Part shown: piece by piece, positions 24,807 through 33,201 of the stretch
Position numbering within the stretch: the stretch's first letter is position 1
How the letters are laid out: each line of letters starts with the position of its first letter
Origin: Sulfitobacter dubius
GTDB lineage: Bacteria; Pseudomonadota; Alphaproteobacteria; Rhodobacterales; Rhodobacteraceae
Direction of reading: 5' to 3'
NCBI RefSeq assembly: GCF_900113435.1
Contig: NZ_FOPG01000004.1
Coordinates: forward strand, 124,001 to 188,000
DNA length: 64,000 bases
Translations under genes and position numbers: made by a program
Notes under the pieces: model-generated
The model's input: only the letters and a program-made list of their open reading frames with translations
Database searches by the model: none
What the model was told of the DNA's origin: nothing

Positions 24807-26141
24807 ATGGCACGTTACGACAGCCCGGCGGCACTGGCCGCCCTCGTGCAGCCACATCAGGTGCACCGCGATATCTACACCGACCCGGAGGTGTTCCAAC
24901 AAGAGATGAAGCATCTTTTCGCCAATGCTTGGGTTTTTGTCGGCCATGAGAGCCAGACCCCGAACAAGGGCGATTATTTCAGCACCCATATCGGCACCCA
25001 GCCCGTCATTCAGGTGCGCCATTCGACGGGCGACATCCATGTGCTGTTGAACCGCTGCCCCCACAAAGGCACGAAAATCGTCATCGACCGGCAAGGTAAC
25101 ACCGGCAAATTCTTCCGCTGCCCCTATCATGCATGGAGCTTCAAGACTGATGGCTGCCTCTTGGCGATCCCGCTCAAGAAGGGCTACCAAGATACCGGGC
25201 TGGAAGAGACCGACAGCGGCAAGGGCATGCGCAGCGTTGGCGACGTGAAGAACTACCGCGGCTTTATCTTTGCCCGCCTCGCGGAAGAGGGCATCAGCTT
25301 CGAAGAATTCTTTGGCGAAAGCCTGACCTCGCTCGACAATATGGTGGACCGCTCCCCCGCCGGACGTCTCGAAGTGGTCGGCCCACCGCTGCGCTACATG
25401 CACCATTGCAACTGGAAGATGTTGGTCGAAAATCAGACCGACACCTGCCACCCGATGGTGGCCCACGAAAGCTCTGCCGGGACGGCGGTGAAGCTCTACG
25501 AAGAACTGGGCCTGCCCGAGGACGCGCCCAAACCCCCCGCGATGGAGATCATCGCCCCCTTCATGTCGCCCTACGATTTTTTCGAAGGCATGGGCATCCG
25601 CACTTGGCCCAATGGCCACGGGCACACGGGCGTAAAACACTCTATTCATTCGGACTATTCCGCTATCCCCGGCTATTTTGAAGCGCTCTGTGACAGCTAC
25701 GGTGAGGAGAAGGCCAAGGCGATCCTCGACGAGAACCGCCACAACACGGTCTATTTCCCCAACATCATGATCAAGGGGCCGATCCAGCAATTGCGGGTCT
25801 TCATCCCCATCGCCGCCGACCGGACCGTGGTGGAAAGCTACATCTACCGCCTCGTCGACGCGCCGGATGAGCTGACCGCCCGCACCGCGATGTACAACCG
25901 CATGATCAACGCGCCCACTTCCATCGTCGGCCATGACGATCTGGAAATGTACGAGCGCGCACAGGAAGGGCTGATGGTCGACGGTTTGGAATGGGTGAAC
26001 ATCCAACGCCTGATTGAAGACGACGAGGATTTCGAGGTCGAAGCGGTCGAAAACGGCACCACCGAACGCCAGATGCGCAACCAATTCCACGCTTGGGTCA
26101 AGTTCATGACCATGGGCCAAACGGCGGAGGCTGCGGAATGA
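24807..26141 (+). CDS. Rieske aromatic ring-hydroxylating oxygenase, alpha subunit
   Basis: A 444-residue catalytic subunit. The Rieske cluster ligands are Cys84 and His86 (CPH) and Cys105 and His108 (CPYH). The mononuclear iron site shows Asp212, His215 and His220 (DTCHPMVAH), with a downstream acidic ligand expected. The protein would activate O2 and insert it into an aromatic or heteroaromatic substrate. It has a beta subunit partner next to it and a VanB-type reductase before it. The substrate cannot be read from sequence; an aryl acid such as indole-3-acetate is the working idea. Ribosome site GAGGGAGG. Confidence 0.93.
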   Translation: MARYDSPAALAALVQPHQVHRDIYTDPEVFQQEMKHLFANAWVFVGHESQTPNKGDYFSTHIGTQPVIQVRHSTGDIHVLLNRCPHKGTKIVIDRQGNTGKFFRCPYHAWSFKTDGCLLAIPLKKGYQDTGLEETDSGKGMRSVGDVKNYRGFIFARLAEEGISFEEFFGESLTSLDNMVDRSPAGRLEVVGPPLRYMHHCNWKMLVENQTDTCHPMVAHESSAGTAVKLYEELGLPEDAPKPPAMEIIAPFMSPYDFFEGMGIRTWPNGHGHTGVKHSIHSDYSAIPGYFEALCDSYGEEKAKAILDENRHNTVYFPNIMIKGPIQQLRVFIPIAADRTVVESYIYRLVDAPDELTARTAMYNRMINAPTSIVGHDDLEMYERAQEGLMVDGLEWVNIQRLIEDDEDFEVEAVENGTTERQMRNQFHAWVKFMTMGQTAEAAE

Positions 26142-26617
26142 GCGTGACGCGCGACACCCTGATCGACTTCATTTATGACGAAGTGCGCATGTTGGACGAG
26201 GGGCGCTATACTGAATGGCTCGACCTCTGGCTGCCGGATGGGCATTACTGGATGCCGCTGGACTATCAGCAGACCGATCCGATCAACGAAACATCGTTGA
26301 TGTATGAAGATATGTTCATGCTCAAATTGCGCGTCGAACGGCTCAACGGCGCACGAACCTTCAGCCAAAAGCCCAAAAGCCGCTGCCATCATGTAATCCA
26401 ACGGCCTTTTGTGGATGAGATGGATACGGAGGCGGGGCGTTTCGTTACGACCACCTTTATGCACTACGTCGAGACGCGGCTGGACGAGCAGCAATTGCTC
26501 GCCGTCACCGCGCGGCATGAGTTGGCGCTGGTCGAGGGGCGTCTGCGCATCGCCAACAAACGGGTCGATATCGTCAATTGCGACGCGGCCTTTCGCAACA
26601 TTCAGTTGCTGCCATGA
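26138..26617 (+). CDS. Rieske oxygenase, beta subunit
   Basis: A 159-residue protein with the SnoaL/NTF2-like fold of ring-hydroxylating oxygenase beta subunits. The typical start DFIYDEVRMLDEGRYTEWL, then DGHYWMPL and RPFVDEMD-type segments, is visible, as is the final AFRNIQLLP. It supports the alpha subunit in an alpha3beta3 assembly. ATG overlaps the alpha stop by four bases. Confidence 0.9.
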   Translation: MSVTRDTLIDFIYDEVRMLDEGRYTEWLDLWLPDGHYWMPLDYQQTDPINETSLMYEDMFMLKLRVERLNGARTFSQKPKSRCHHVIQRPFVDEMDTEAGRFVTTTFMHYVETRLDEQQLLAVTARHELALVEGRLRIANKRVDIVNCDAAFRNIQLLP

Positions 26618-28230
26618 TCGCGCCAGAGATCGCAACGGTTTACGCGGCCTTTCGGGACACCGCCGCGCGGCACCCCGAACGGGGTTTTCTGAATGTCCTG
26701 CCGGAAACGGCGGAAATCTACGGCATTGCGGCGGGGGAGGTGACCTATGCCGAAGCCGCGCGCGAGGTTGCGGCCCTGCGCAAGCGCATTTCGGCGGCGG
26801 GCTACCTCCCCGGCCAGCGGGTCATGCTACTGATGGAAAACCGCCCGGGCTTCTTCCTCTGGTGGCTGGCGCTGAATGGTCTGGGCCTGTCGGTCGTGCC
26901 GGTGAACCCCGATCTGCGCGCGGCTGAGCTAAGATATATGATCGACCATGCCGAGCCTGTCTTGGCCGTGGCGATCCCCGCGCGTGGCGAAGACTTGCGC
27001 GCGGCGGCACGGCAAGCGGGGCGCTGCATGCCGGTGGTCGCACCGGGGGATCCCCTGCCCGCACCCCCGACGCGTGAGACCATCGCGGCACGGCAGGGCG
27101 GGGCAGAGGCCGCATTGCTCTACACCTCGGGCACCACCGGCCAGCCCAAGGGCTGCATCCTGACCAATACCTATTTTCTCGACGCCGGACGCTGGTACGC
27201 GGAGACGGGCGGACTCTGCGCCCTGTCGCAAGACGGCGAGCGGATGATCACGCCCCTGCCGATCTTCCACATGAACGCGATGGCTTATTCCTTCATGGCG
27301 ATGATCGCCGTGGGCGGCTGCCTGACTGCGCTCGACCGCTTCCATCCTCGCAGCTGGTGGGCCTCGGTCCGCGCCTCGGGGGCGACCTGCCTGCACTATC
27401 TTGGTGTCATGCCATCCATGCTGATGGGGGCCGAGGAAAGCAAAGCCGACCGCGACCATGCCGTGCGCTTTGGCTTCGGCGCGGGGGTGGACCCGAAACT
27501 GCACGCCGCCTTCGAGGCGCGTTTCGGTTTTCCGCTGGTCGAGGCTTGGGCCATGACCGAAACCGGCGCGGGTGCCGTGATCTGCGCCAACCGCGAACCG
27601 CGCCGCGTGGGGGAAAGCTGTCTCGGCGCGCCCGAAGGGGGGCTGGAGGTCCGGCTGCTCGACGATGTCGGGCAAGAGGCCGATCAAGGCGAGGTTCAGG
27701 TGCGCCGCGCCGGTGCCGACCCGCGGCGCGGCTTCTTCGCGGGCTACTTCAAGAATGCCGAAGCCACGGATGAGGCTTGGGCGGACGGTTGGTTCCACAC
27801 CGGCGACATCGTCCGCCGTGCTCCGGATGGCGCGATGTTTTTCGTCGACCGCAAGAAAAACGTGATCCGCCGCTCGGGCGAAAACATCGCGGCGGTCGAG
27901 GTGGAATCGACCCTGATGCGCCACCCCGCCGTGGCCGGCGCCGCTGTCGCCGCTGTGCCCGATGCGGTGCGGGGGGATGAGGTCTTTGCCTGTATCGTGC
28001 CGAAGGACGCAGGCGCTGACCCGGCAGCCCTTGCGCAGGACATCACCCGCTGGTGCCTCACCCAACTTGCCTATTACAAAGCCCCCGGCTTCATTGCTTT
28101 TGTCGAAGCGCTGCCGCTGACCGCGACGCAGAAACTTCAACGCGGGGTGCTGAAAACGCTGGCCGCCGACCTGCTAAACGATCCCGCCACGCAGGACCTG
28201 CGCGGGATGAAGAAACGGACGGCGGCATGA
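26614..28230 (+). CDS. AMP-forming acyl-CoA ligase
   Basis: A 538-residue member of the ANL superfamily that would activate an aryl or alkyl carboxylate as its CoA thioester. The P-loop-like motif YTSGTTGQPKGCI lies near residue 170, MTETGAG is the A5 motif, WFHTGDIV is the A7 motif, and the C-terminal A10 lysine is in LTATQKLQRG. It is coupled by four-base overlaps to the oxygenase beta gene and the thiolase-like gene. In the proposed route it acts on the oxygenated acid before side-chain cleavage. Confidence 0.92.
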   Translation: MIAPEIATVYAAFRDTAARHPERGFLNVLPETAEIYGIAAGEVTYAEAAREVAALRKRISAAGYLPGQRVMLLMENRPGFFLWWLALNGLGLSVVPVNPDLRAAELRYMIDHAEPVLAVAIPARGEDLRAAARQAGRCMPVVAPGDPLPAPPTRETIAARQGGAEAALLYTSGTTGQPKGCILTNTYFLDAGRWYAETGGLCALSQDGERMITPLPIFHMNAMAYSFMAMIAVGGCLTALDRFHPRSWWASVRASGATCLHYLGVMPSMLMGAEESKADRDHAVRFGFGAGVDPKLHAAFEARFGFPLVEAWAMTETGAGAVICANREPRRVGESCLGAPEGGLEVRLLDDVGQEADQGEVQVRRAGADPRRGFFAGYFKNAEATDEAWADGWFHTGDIVRRAPDGAMFFVDRKKNVIRRSGENIAAVEVESTLMRHPAVAGAAVAAVPDAVRGDEVFACIVPKDAGADPAALAQDITRWCLTQLAYYKAPGFIAFVEALPLTATQKLQRGVLKTLAADLLNDPATQDLRGMKKRTAA

Positions 28231-29396
28231 GGCGCAGGGGCTACGACCGCGTCGTCCTCGCGGTGCCGACCTCGGTGCCCTACGCCCGCTATAGCAATGA
28301 GACCGCCCATTGGTGGATCGCCCGCGCGCTGCGCGCGATGCTGGGCAAGGCCGGGATCGCGCCGGGCGAGCTAGACGGTTTCTCGGTCTCCAGCTTCTCG
28401 CTCGCGCCCGACACGCCGGTCGGGCTGACCCAGCATCTGGGGCTTAGTCCACGTTGGCTTGATACCGTGCCCACGGGCGGGGCCAGCGGGGTGGTCGCCC
28501 TGCGCCGCGCCGCGCGGGCGGTGCAGGCAGGCGACGTGGACGTGGTCGCCTGCGTCGCGGGCGACGCGAACCGGATCGACAGTTTTCGCACCCTGCTCAG
28601 CGGCTTCTCGCGCTTTTCGATGGATGCGACCTTTCCCTATGGCTTCGGCGGCCCCAACGCGAGTTTCGCCCTGCTGATGGACCGCTACATGCAGGAATAC
28701 GGCGCCACGCGAGATGACTTTGGCCGCATCGCCGTGGCCCAACGGGCCAATGCGCTGCACTACCCCAATGCACTGATGAAGACCCCGCTCACCCTCGACC
28801 AATACCTTGACGCGCGGATGATCTCTGACCCTATCGCTCTTTTCGACTGTGTGATGCCCTGCGCCGGGGCCGAGGCGTTTCTGGTCATGCGCGAAGACGA
28901 AGCCCTGCGCCGCGACCTGCCCTTTGCGCGGATCAGCGGCACAATCGAGCGGCACAACGCCTATCCCGAAGACCCGATGCAACTGCGCGGCGGCTGGGGC
29001 GTGGATATCAGTGAACTCTACGACATGGCGGGTCATGGGCCGGAAGATGTCGACCTGCTGCAAACCTATGACGACTATCCGGTGATCTCGATGATGCAGT
29101 TCGAAGACCTTGGATTTTGCGCGAAGGGGGAGGGGGCGGGATTTGTCCACCAGCGCGATCTGACCATCACCGGGGACTTCCCGCATAACACCTCTGGCGG
29201 GCAGCTGTCGGTTGGCCAAGCCGGTGCCGCGGGCGGCTATCTGGGACTGGTTGAGGCGATCCGGCAGGTGACGGGGCAGGCTGAAGGCACGCAGGTGGCG
29301 AACGCCCGGCGGGCGCTGGTTTCCGGCTTTGGCATGATCAACTACGACCGGGGCGTCTGTTCCGCGGCGGCGATTATCGAAGGGGGCGAAGCATGA
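28227..29396 (+). CDS. Thiolase-fold protein lacking thiolase catalytic residues (possible Ltp2-like retro-aldolase)
   Basis: A 389-residue thiolase-superfamily protein of the SCP2/DUF35-partnered branch. The position normally held by the nucleophilic Cys is Gly85 (PTGGASGVVAL). The GHP histidine is replaced by Gln331 (SGGQLSVGQAGAAGG), and the C-terminal Cys-Gly-Gly motif reads SGFGMINYDRG. Tyr281, Tyr284 and Tyr373 lie in conserved-looking stretches. It is followed by a DUF35 fusion gene with a four-base overlap. Ltp2-type steroid side-chain aldolases also pair a thiolase-like chain with a DUF35 chain and cleave beta-hydroxyacyl-CoA, so retro-aldol cleavage is a better guess than thiolysis. 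Confidence 0.85.
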   Translation: MRRRGYDRVVLAVPTSVPYARYSNETAHWWIARALRAMLGKAGIAPGELDGFSVSSFSLAPDTPVGLTQHLGLSPRWLDTVPTGGASGVVALRRAARAVQAGDVDVVACVAGDANRIDSFRTLLSGFSRFSMDATFPYGFGGPNASFALLMDRYMQEYGATRDDFGRIAVAQRANALHYPNALMKTPLTLDQYLDARMISDPIALFDCVMPCAGAEAFLVMREDEALRRDLPFARISGTIERHNAYPEDPMQLRGGWGVDISELYDMAGHGPEDVDLLQTYDDYPVISMMQFEDLGFCAKGEGAGFVHQRDLTITGDFPHNTSGGQLSVGQAGAAGGYLGLVEAIRQVTGQAEGTQVANARRALVSGFGMINYDRGVCSAAAIIEGGEA

Positions 29397-30640
29397 CCGA
29401 ACCATTGATGCCGCCGCAAAAGAAGAACCCGCAAAAGCGCAGCACGGTGCCGACCCTGCCACCTGCCCAACGCTCCCGCGCGGCGCTTGGGCTAGCGATT
29501 GCCGCAGGGCGGGGGCAGTTCGCCCTGCAGCACTGCGCGGATTGCGGCGCGGTGCAATATCCACCGCGTGATGCCTGCGGCAAATGCCTGTCCGTGGCGC
29601 TTAAGTGGCGCGAGACTGAACCGGCGGGCGAGGTGCTGGCCGAAACCACGATCCGGGTCTCGCCCGATCCCTATTTCCGCGAGCGGCTGCCGTGGCGCAT
29701 CGGCACGGTGCAACTCACTGCGGGGCCCGTTGCAGTGTGCCATCTGCACGGCGATGTCGGGCGTGGGGATCACGTCTGTCTGGCGCTCAAATTGGACCGG
29801 GCCGGGCAGGGGGTCATGGTGGCCCTGCCGCGAGAGGGAAGCGAGTTTATGCAAGACGATCCAATGCTGCGCGCAATGTCGAGCGACCCGAAACACCGGA
29901 GGGTGCTGATCACCGATGCACGATCGCCGCTGGCCCTGCCGCTGACCCAAGCGCTTTTGAAAGCTGGCGCGGCGCAGGTCTTTCTGGGCGAGCCGGAGCA
30001 TTGGCGCCGGTGGGAAGGCCGCGCAGCCTTCGAGGGGATGGAGAACGTCAGCCTCATGCCGCTCGACGTGACCGTAACCGCCTCGGTCTCGCGCCTCGCG
30101 GCAGAGATTGGCGGCAGGGTCGATATTCTGATCAACTCTGCACAGTTCATCCGCCCCGGCGGGGTGCTGGGCAGTGATACGATCTTTGCCCGCGAGGGGA
30201 TGGAGACCAATGTGCTCGGCCTGATGCGACTGGCGCAGGGCTTTGGCCCGGCAATGGCGTCACGCACGGCGGATGGTGTGAATTCGGCAGTGGCGTGGGT
30301 GAACATCCTGTCGGCGGGGGCCTTGGCGCCCGAGGCAGGGTTTGGCGGCTTCGATGCCTCGCAGGCAGCGGCGCGGTCGCTCAGCCAGACGATGCGGGCG
30401 GAGTTTGCCGGATCGGGGCTGCGGGTGATGAATGTCTACACCGGCCCCGTCGATGACGAATGGCGCCAACCTCTGCCACCGCCCAAAGTCGCCCCCCGCG
30501 CGCTGGCGCGGACGGTGGTGCGCGGGCTGGTCGACGGGTTGGAAGAGGTCGCCTGCGGTGACGTGGCCAAAGATGCGCTGGCCCGCTGGCTGGACGATCC
30601 GGCTTTGATGGAACGCGAAACGCGGGGGGGCGGCGCATGA
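29393..30640 (+). CDS. Zn-ribbon/OB-fold DUF35 protein fused to a degenerate short-chain dehydrogenase
   Basis: A 415-residue two-domain protein. Residues 40-150 form a DUF35 unit with zinc ligands Cys48, Cys51, Cys62 and Cys65, followed by the OB fold. Residues 168-395 resemble an SDR domain, but the active site is lost: the YxxxK tyrosine is Phe320 and the lysine Gln324 (GFDASQAAARSL). Ser307 is kept; the glycine-rich TGxxxGxG is TDARSPLALPL, and NNAG is INSAQ. The SDR half is thus probably structural. DUF35 chains bind thiolase-like partners, here the preceding gene. Confidence 0.85.
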   Translation: MTEPLMPPQKKNPQKRSTVPTLPPAQRSRAALGLAIAAGRGQFALQHCADCGAVQYPPRDACGKCLSVALKWRETEPAGEVLAETTIRVSPDPYFRERLPWRIGTVQLTAGPVAVCHLHGDVGRGDHVCLALKLDRAGQGVMVALPREGSEFMQDDPMLRAMSSDPKHRRVLITDARSPLALPLTQALLKAGAAQVFLGEPEHWRRWEGRAAFEGMENVSLMPLDVTVTASVSRLAAEIGGRVDILINSAQFIRPGGVLGSDTIFAREGMETNVLGLMRLAQGFGPAMASRTADGVNSAVAWVNILSAGALAPEAGFGGFDASQAAARSLSQTMRAEFAGSGLRVMNVYTGPVDDEWRQPLPPPKVAPRALARTVVRGLVDGLEEVACGDVAKDALARWLDDPALMERETRGGGA

Positions 30641-31419
30641 GCGATGTAATCACGACACTGGCCGAAGCACTGGCAAGCGGTGCTGCAAAAGTCGTCGATC
30701 TGACCCATAGGCTCGACCCGGACTTTCCGGTCATCGTGCTGCCGCCGGAGTTCGGCCAATGCGCGCGGTTCCGGATGGAGGAGGTCTCGGCCTATGATCA
30801 CCGCGGCCCGGCGTGGAAGTGGCATAACTTGACCCTGAACGAACACACCGGCACCCATTTCGACGCGCCCATTCACTGGGTCTCGGGCAAGGACGTGGCC
30901 CATGGCGCGGTGGATGAAATCCCGCCCGAAGCCTTCATCGGCCCGGTCGTGGTGATCGATTGCTCCGACGGCGCAGGTCAGGACGACGACTTTGAACTGA
31001 CGCCCGAGATCATCCGCGATTGGGAGGCCCAGAACGGGCCGATCCCCGCAGACGCTTGGGTCTTGATGCGCACCGATTGGTCGAAGCGCAGCGGCGCGGA
31101 TTACCTCAACATGCGCGAGGATGGCGCCCATTCGCCCGGTCCCACACCCGCCGCGATCGCCCTTCTGTTGGAGCGCGGCATTCGTGGCTTTGGCACCGAG
31201 ACTGTCGGCACCGATGCGGGGCAGGGGATGCATTACGACCCGCCCTTTCCGGCGCATTACCTGCTGCATGGGGCGGGCAAATACGGGCTGCAATGTCTGT
31301 GCAACCTCGACCAACTGCCGCCCACGGGGGCCATGCTGATCGCACCGCCGCTCAAGATCAAAGGCGGGACCGGCAGCCCCTTGCGGGTGCTGGCGCTGAT
31401 ACCGGGAGAGAGACCATGA
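30637..31419 (+). CDS. Cyclase-family (PF04199) metal hydrolase, isatin-hydrolase-like
   Basis: A 260-residue member of the family that includes kynurenine formamidase and isatin hydrolase. The metal motif HTGTHFDAPIH is complete, and LMRTDWSK, GAHSPGPTP and GTDAGQG match the core. LPPEFGQC and AHYLLHGAGKYGLQCL are further features. A paralogue lies at 54189-54980. It would hydrolyse a cyclic or N-acyl amide; isatin, a possible product of the upstream retro-aldolase, is a fitting but unproven substrate. Coupled by four-base overlaps on both sides. Confidence 0.87.
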   Translation: MSDVITTLAEALASGAAKVVDLTHRLDPDFPVIVLPPEFGQCARFRMEEVSAYDHRGPAWKWHNLTLNEHTGTHFDAPIHWVSGKDVAHGAVDEIPPEAFIGPVVVIDCSDGAGQDDDFELTPEIIRDWEAQNGPIPADAWVLMRTDWSKRSGADYLNMREDGAHSPGPTPAAIALLLERGIRGFGTETVGTDAGQGMHYDPPFPAHYLLHGAGKYGLQCLCNLDQLPPTGAMLIAPPLKIKGGTGSPLRVLALIPGERP

Positions 31420-32141
31420 GCCATTACACCGCCGTCATCACCGGGGGCAGCAAGGGCATCGGTGCCGATTTGGCGCAGCGTCTGCTGGAGCGCGGCTATC
31501 GGGTGGTTTCCATCGCGCGCGGCAAACCGGAATGGGAGGCCGAGGGCGTTGAGCATATCGAAGCCGACCTGCTCGATCCCGCCTCCGTCGCCGCCGTGGC
31601 CGCCGACATCGCCGCGCGTTATGACGTGACCCATCTGGTGCATAACGCCGGGTTGATCTGGCCTAATCTCATCGAAGACGCCAAGCCCGAAGACATCACC
31701 GGCCTTGCGCAACTGCACCTCGGTTCGGCCCTGACGCTGCTGCAAGCCTTCCTGCCCGCCATGAAAGAACGCGGCTTTGGCCGGGTGATGTTCAACGCCT
31801 CCCGCGCCGCCTTGGGCACGCCCACGCGGACGGCCTATTCAGCTTCGAAAGCGGGGATGATCGGCATGGCGCGCACTTGGGCGCTAGAGCTTGCGCCGCA
31901 TGGGATCACCGTCAACGTCGTGGCCCCCGGCCCGGTGCAGACTGACAACTTCTGGGGCATCATCCCCAAAGAAAGCGAACGCGAGGCGGAATTGGCCAAA
32001 CGCATCCCCGTGGGGCGGTTGGGGCAGGTGGAGGACGTGACCAATGCCTTCCTCTTCTTCTGCGATCCGGCCAATAGTTTCGTCACTGGCCAGACGCTTT
32101 TCGTCTGCGGCGGGTCGAGCATCGGGACGCTGACGCTCTGA
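31416..32141 (+). CDS. Short-chain dehydrogenase/reductase
   Basis: A 241-residue classical SDR, unlike the degenerate domain two genes upstream. The nucleotide motif is TGGSKGIG, the structural motif HNAG, and the catalytic YxxxK lies in TAYSASKAGM. The end (ANSFVTGQTLFVCGG) is typical of the FabG-like branch. In the pathway it could oxidise a ring diol or a hydroxy-oxindole. Last gene of the plus-strand operon; it converges with the next gene, nine bases away. Confidence 0.9.
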   Translation: MSHYTAVITGGSKGIGADLAQRLLERGYRVVSIARGKPEWEAEGVEHIEADLLDPASVAAVAADIAARYDVTHLVHNAGLIWPNLIEDAKPEDITGLAQLHLGSALTLLQAFLPAMKERGFGRVMFNASRAALGTPTRTAYSASKAGMIGMARTWALELAPHGITVNVVAPGPVQTDNFWGIIPKESEREAELAKRIPVGRLGQVEDVTNAFLFFCDPANSFVTGQTLFVCGGSSIGTLTL

Positions 32142-32150
32142 CGCCGACCC

Positions 32151-33023
32151 TTAACCCTTGCGGAAATGCTGCACCAATTCAGGGACATAGGCATCGCCCG
32201 CGCCCTTTTCGACGACGTTGGAAAGGGCGCGATAGACCCCATCGGCAATCTCGACCTGTGCGCCGGCTTGCGCGGACATCTGGCGGTAATAGTCGAAATC
32301 CTTAAGCGCGTTGCTGATCGCAAAGGGCAGCGCCTCGCGGTCGCCGCTAGTGATGAAGGGCGACAGCCGATCAAGCGCGACACTGGCACCGCCGCCACCC
32401 GCCAAGACATCGACAAAGCTCTGGGGATCGATCCCTGCGTCCGCCGATTGCGCCGCAGCCTCGGCGAGGAGCGACATGAACCCGACCGAGACGTAATTGT
32501 GCAGCAGTTTCAAACGGTGGCCTGCGCTGACCTCGCCCACATGTTTGACCTCCTCCGTGAAGGCGGCGAGCACCGGAGAGACCTTTTCGACCGTGGCCGC
32601 GTCACCGCCGACGAGCAGGTTCAACTTCCCCTCATGGGCAAACTGCGCGGTCCGGGTCATTGGCGCGTCAACGAATTCGCCCCCCGCCGCTTTGACCGCC
32701 TCGGCCATCTTCACCGTCGAGGCGGGCAGGGAGGTAGAGCAATCGACCACAACCGCACCGGGCTTCAGCCCGGCAATCACGCCGCCCGCACGGGTCAGAA
32801 TGCCTTCGACCTGCGGAGAGCCGGTCACGCAAAGAATGATCACGTCCGACGCGGCGGCCAGATCGCTAAGACTGTCAAAGGCTGTGGCCCCCAGCCCGTC
32901 CAATTCATCGGTCGGCTGGTTGCCGGGGTGGTCGAAATAGCCAAGCGCAAAACCCCCGCGCCGCATCACGTTGCGTGCAATTCCGTGGCCCATCAGGCCG
33001 ACACCGATCATACCGATTTTCAT
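32151..33023 (-). CDS. NAD(P)-dependent beta-hydroxyacid dehydrogenase (3-hydroxyisobutyrate dehydrogenase family)
   Basis: A 290-residue enzyme with the N-terminal Rossmann motif GMIGVGLMGHGIARN, the substrate-site segment VDAPMTR and the catalytic lysine in LKLLHNYVS. These mark the HIBADH/tartronate semialdehyde reductase group. The ATG at 33021-33023 follows GAAGGA and is preferred to one nine codons upstream. It stands alone on the minus strand between two plus-strand genes. Its exact substrate is unknown; with the neighbouring aldehyde dehydrogenase it could clear a C3-C4 fragment. Confidence 0.88.
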   Translation of the reverse strand: MKIGMIGVGLMGHGIARNVMRRGGFALGYFDHPGNQPTDELDGLGATAFDSLSDLAAASDVIILCVTGSPQVEGILTRAGGVIAGLKPGAVVVDCSTSLPASTVKMAEAVKAAGGEFVDAPMTRTAQFAHEGKLNLLVGGDAATVEKVSPVLAAFTEEVKHVGEVSAGHRLKLLHNYVSVGFMSLLAEAAAQSADAGIDPQSFVDVLAGGGGASVALDRLSPFITSGDREALPFAISNALKDFDYYRQMSAQAGAQVEIADGVYRALSNVVEKGAGDAYVPELVQHFRKG

Positions 33024-33201
33024 GGGTTTTCCTTCGCTTGCCACCGCCACCTCTGCGCGGTTCCCTTGGGGAAAGGTCTACCCCGTCGCCCGCCACGGCG
33101 CAACGCGGGCGGGGCTGATTTTCTCGGCCAAACAGGGCTTTGTATATTTGAAACCGACACGGCGCTTGATAGGAATGGCGCATTGATTGAATGAGGCTAA
33201 T

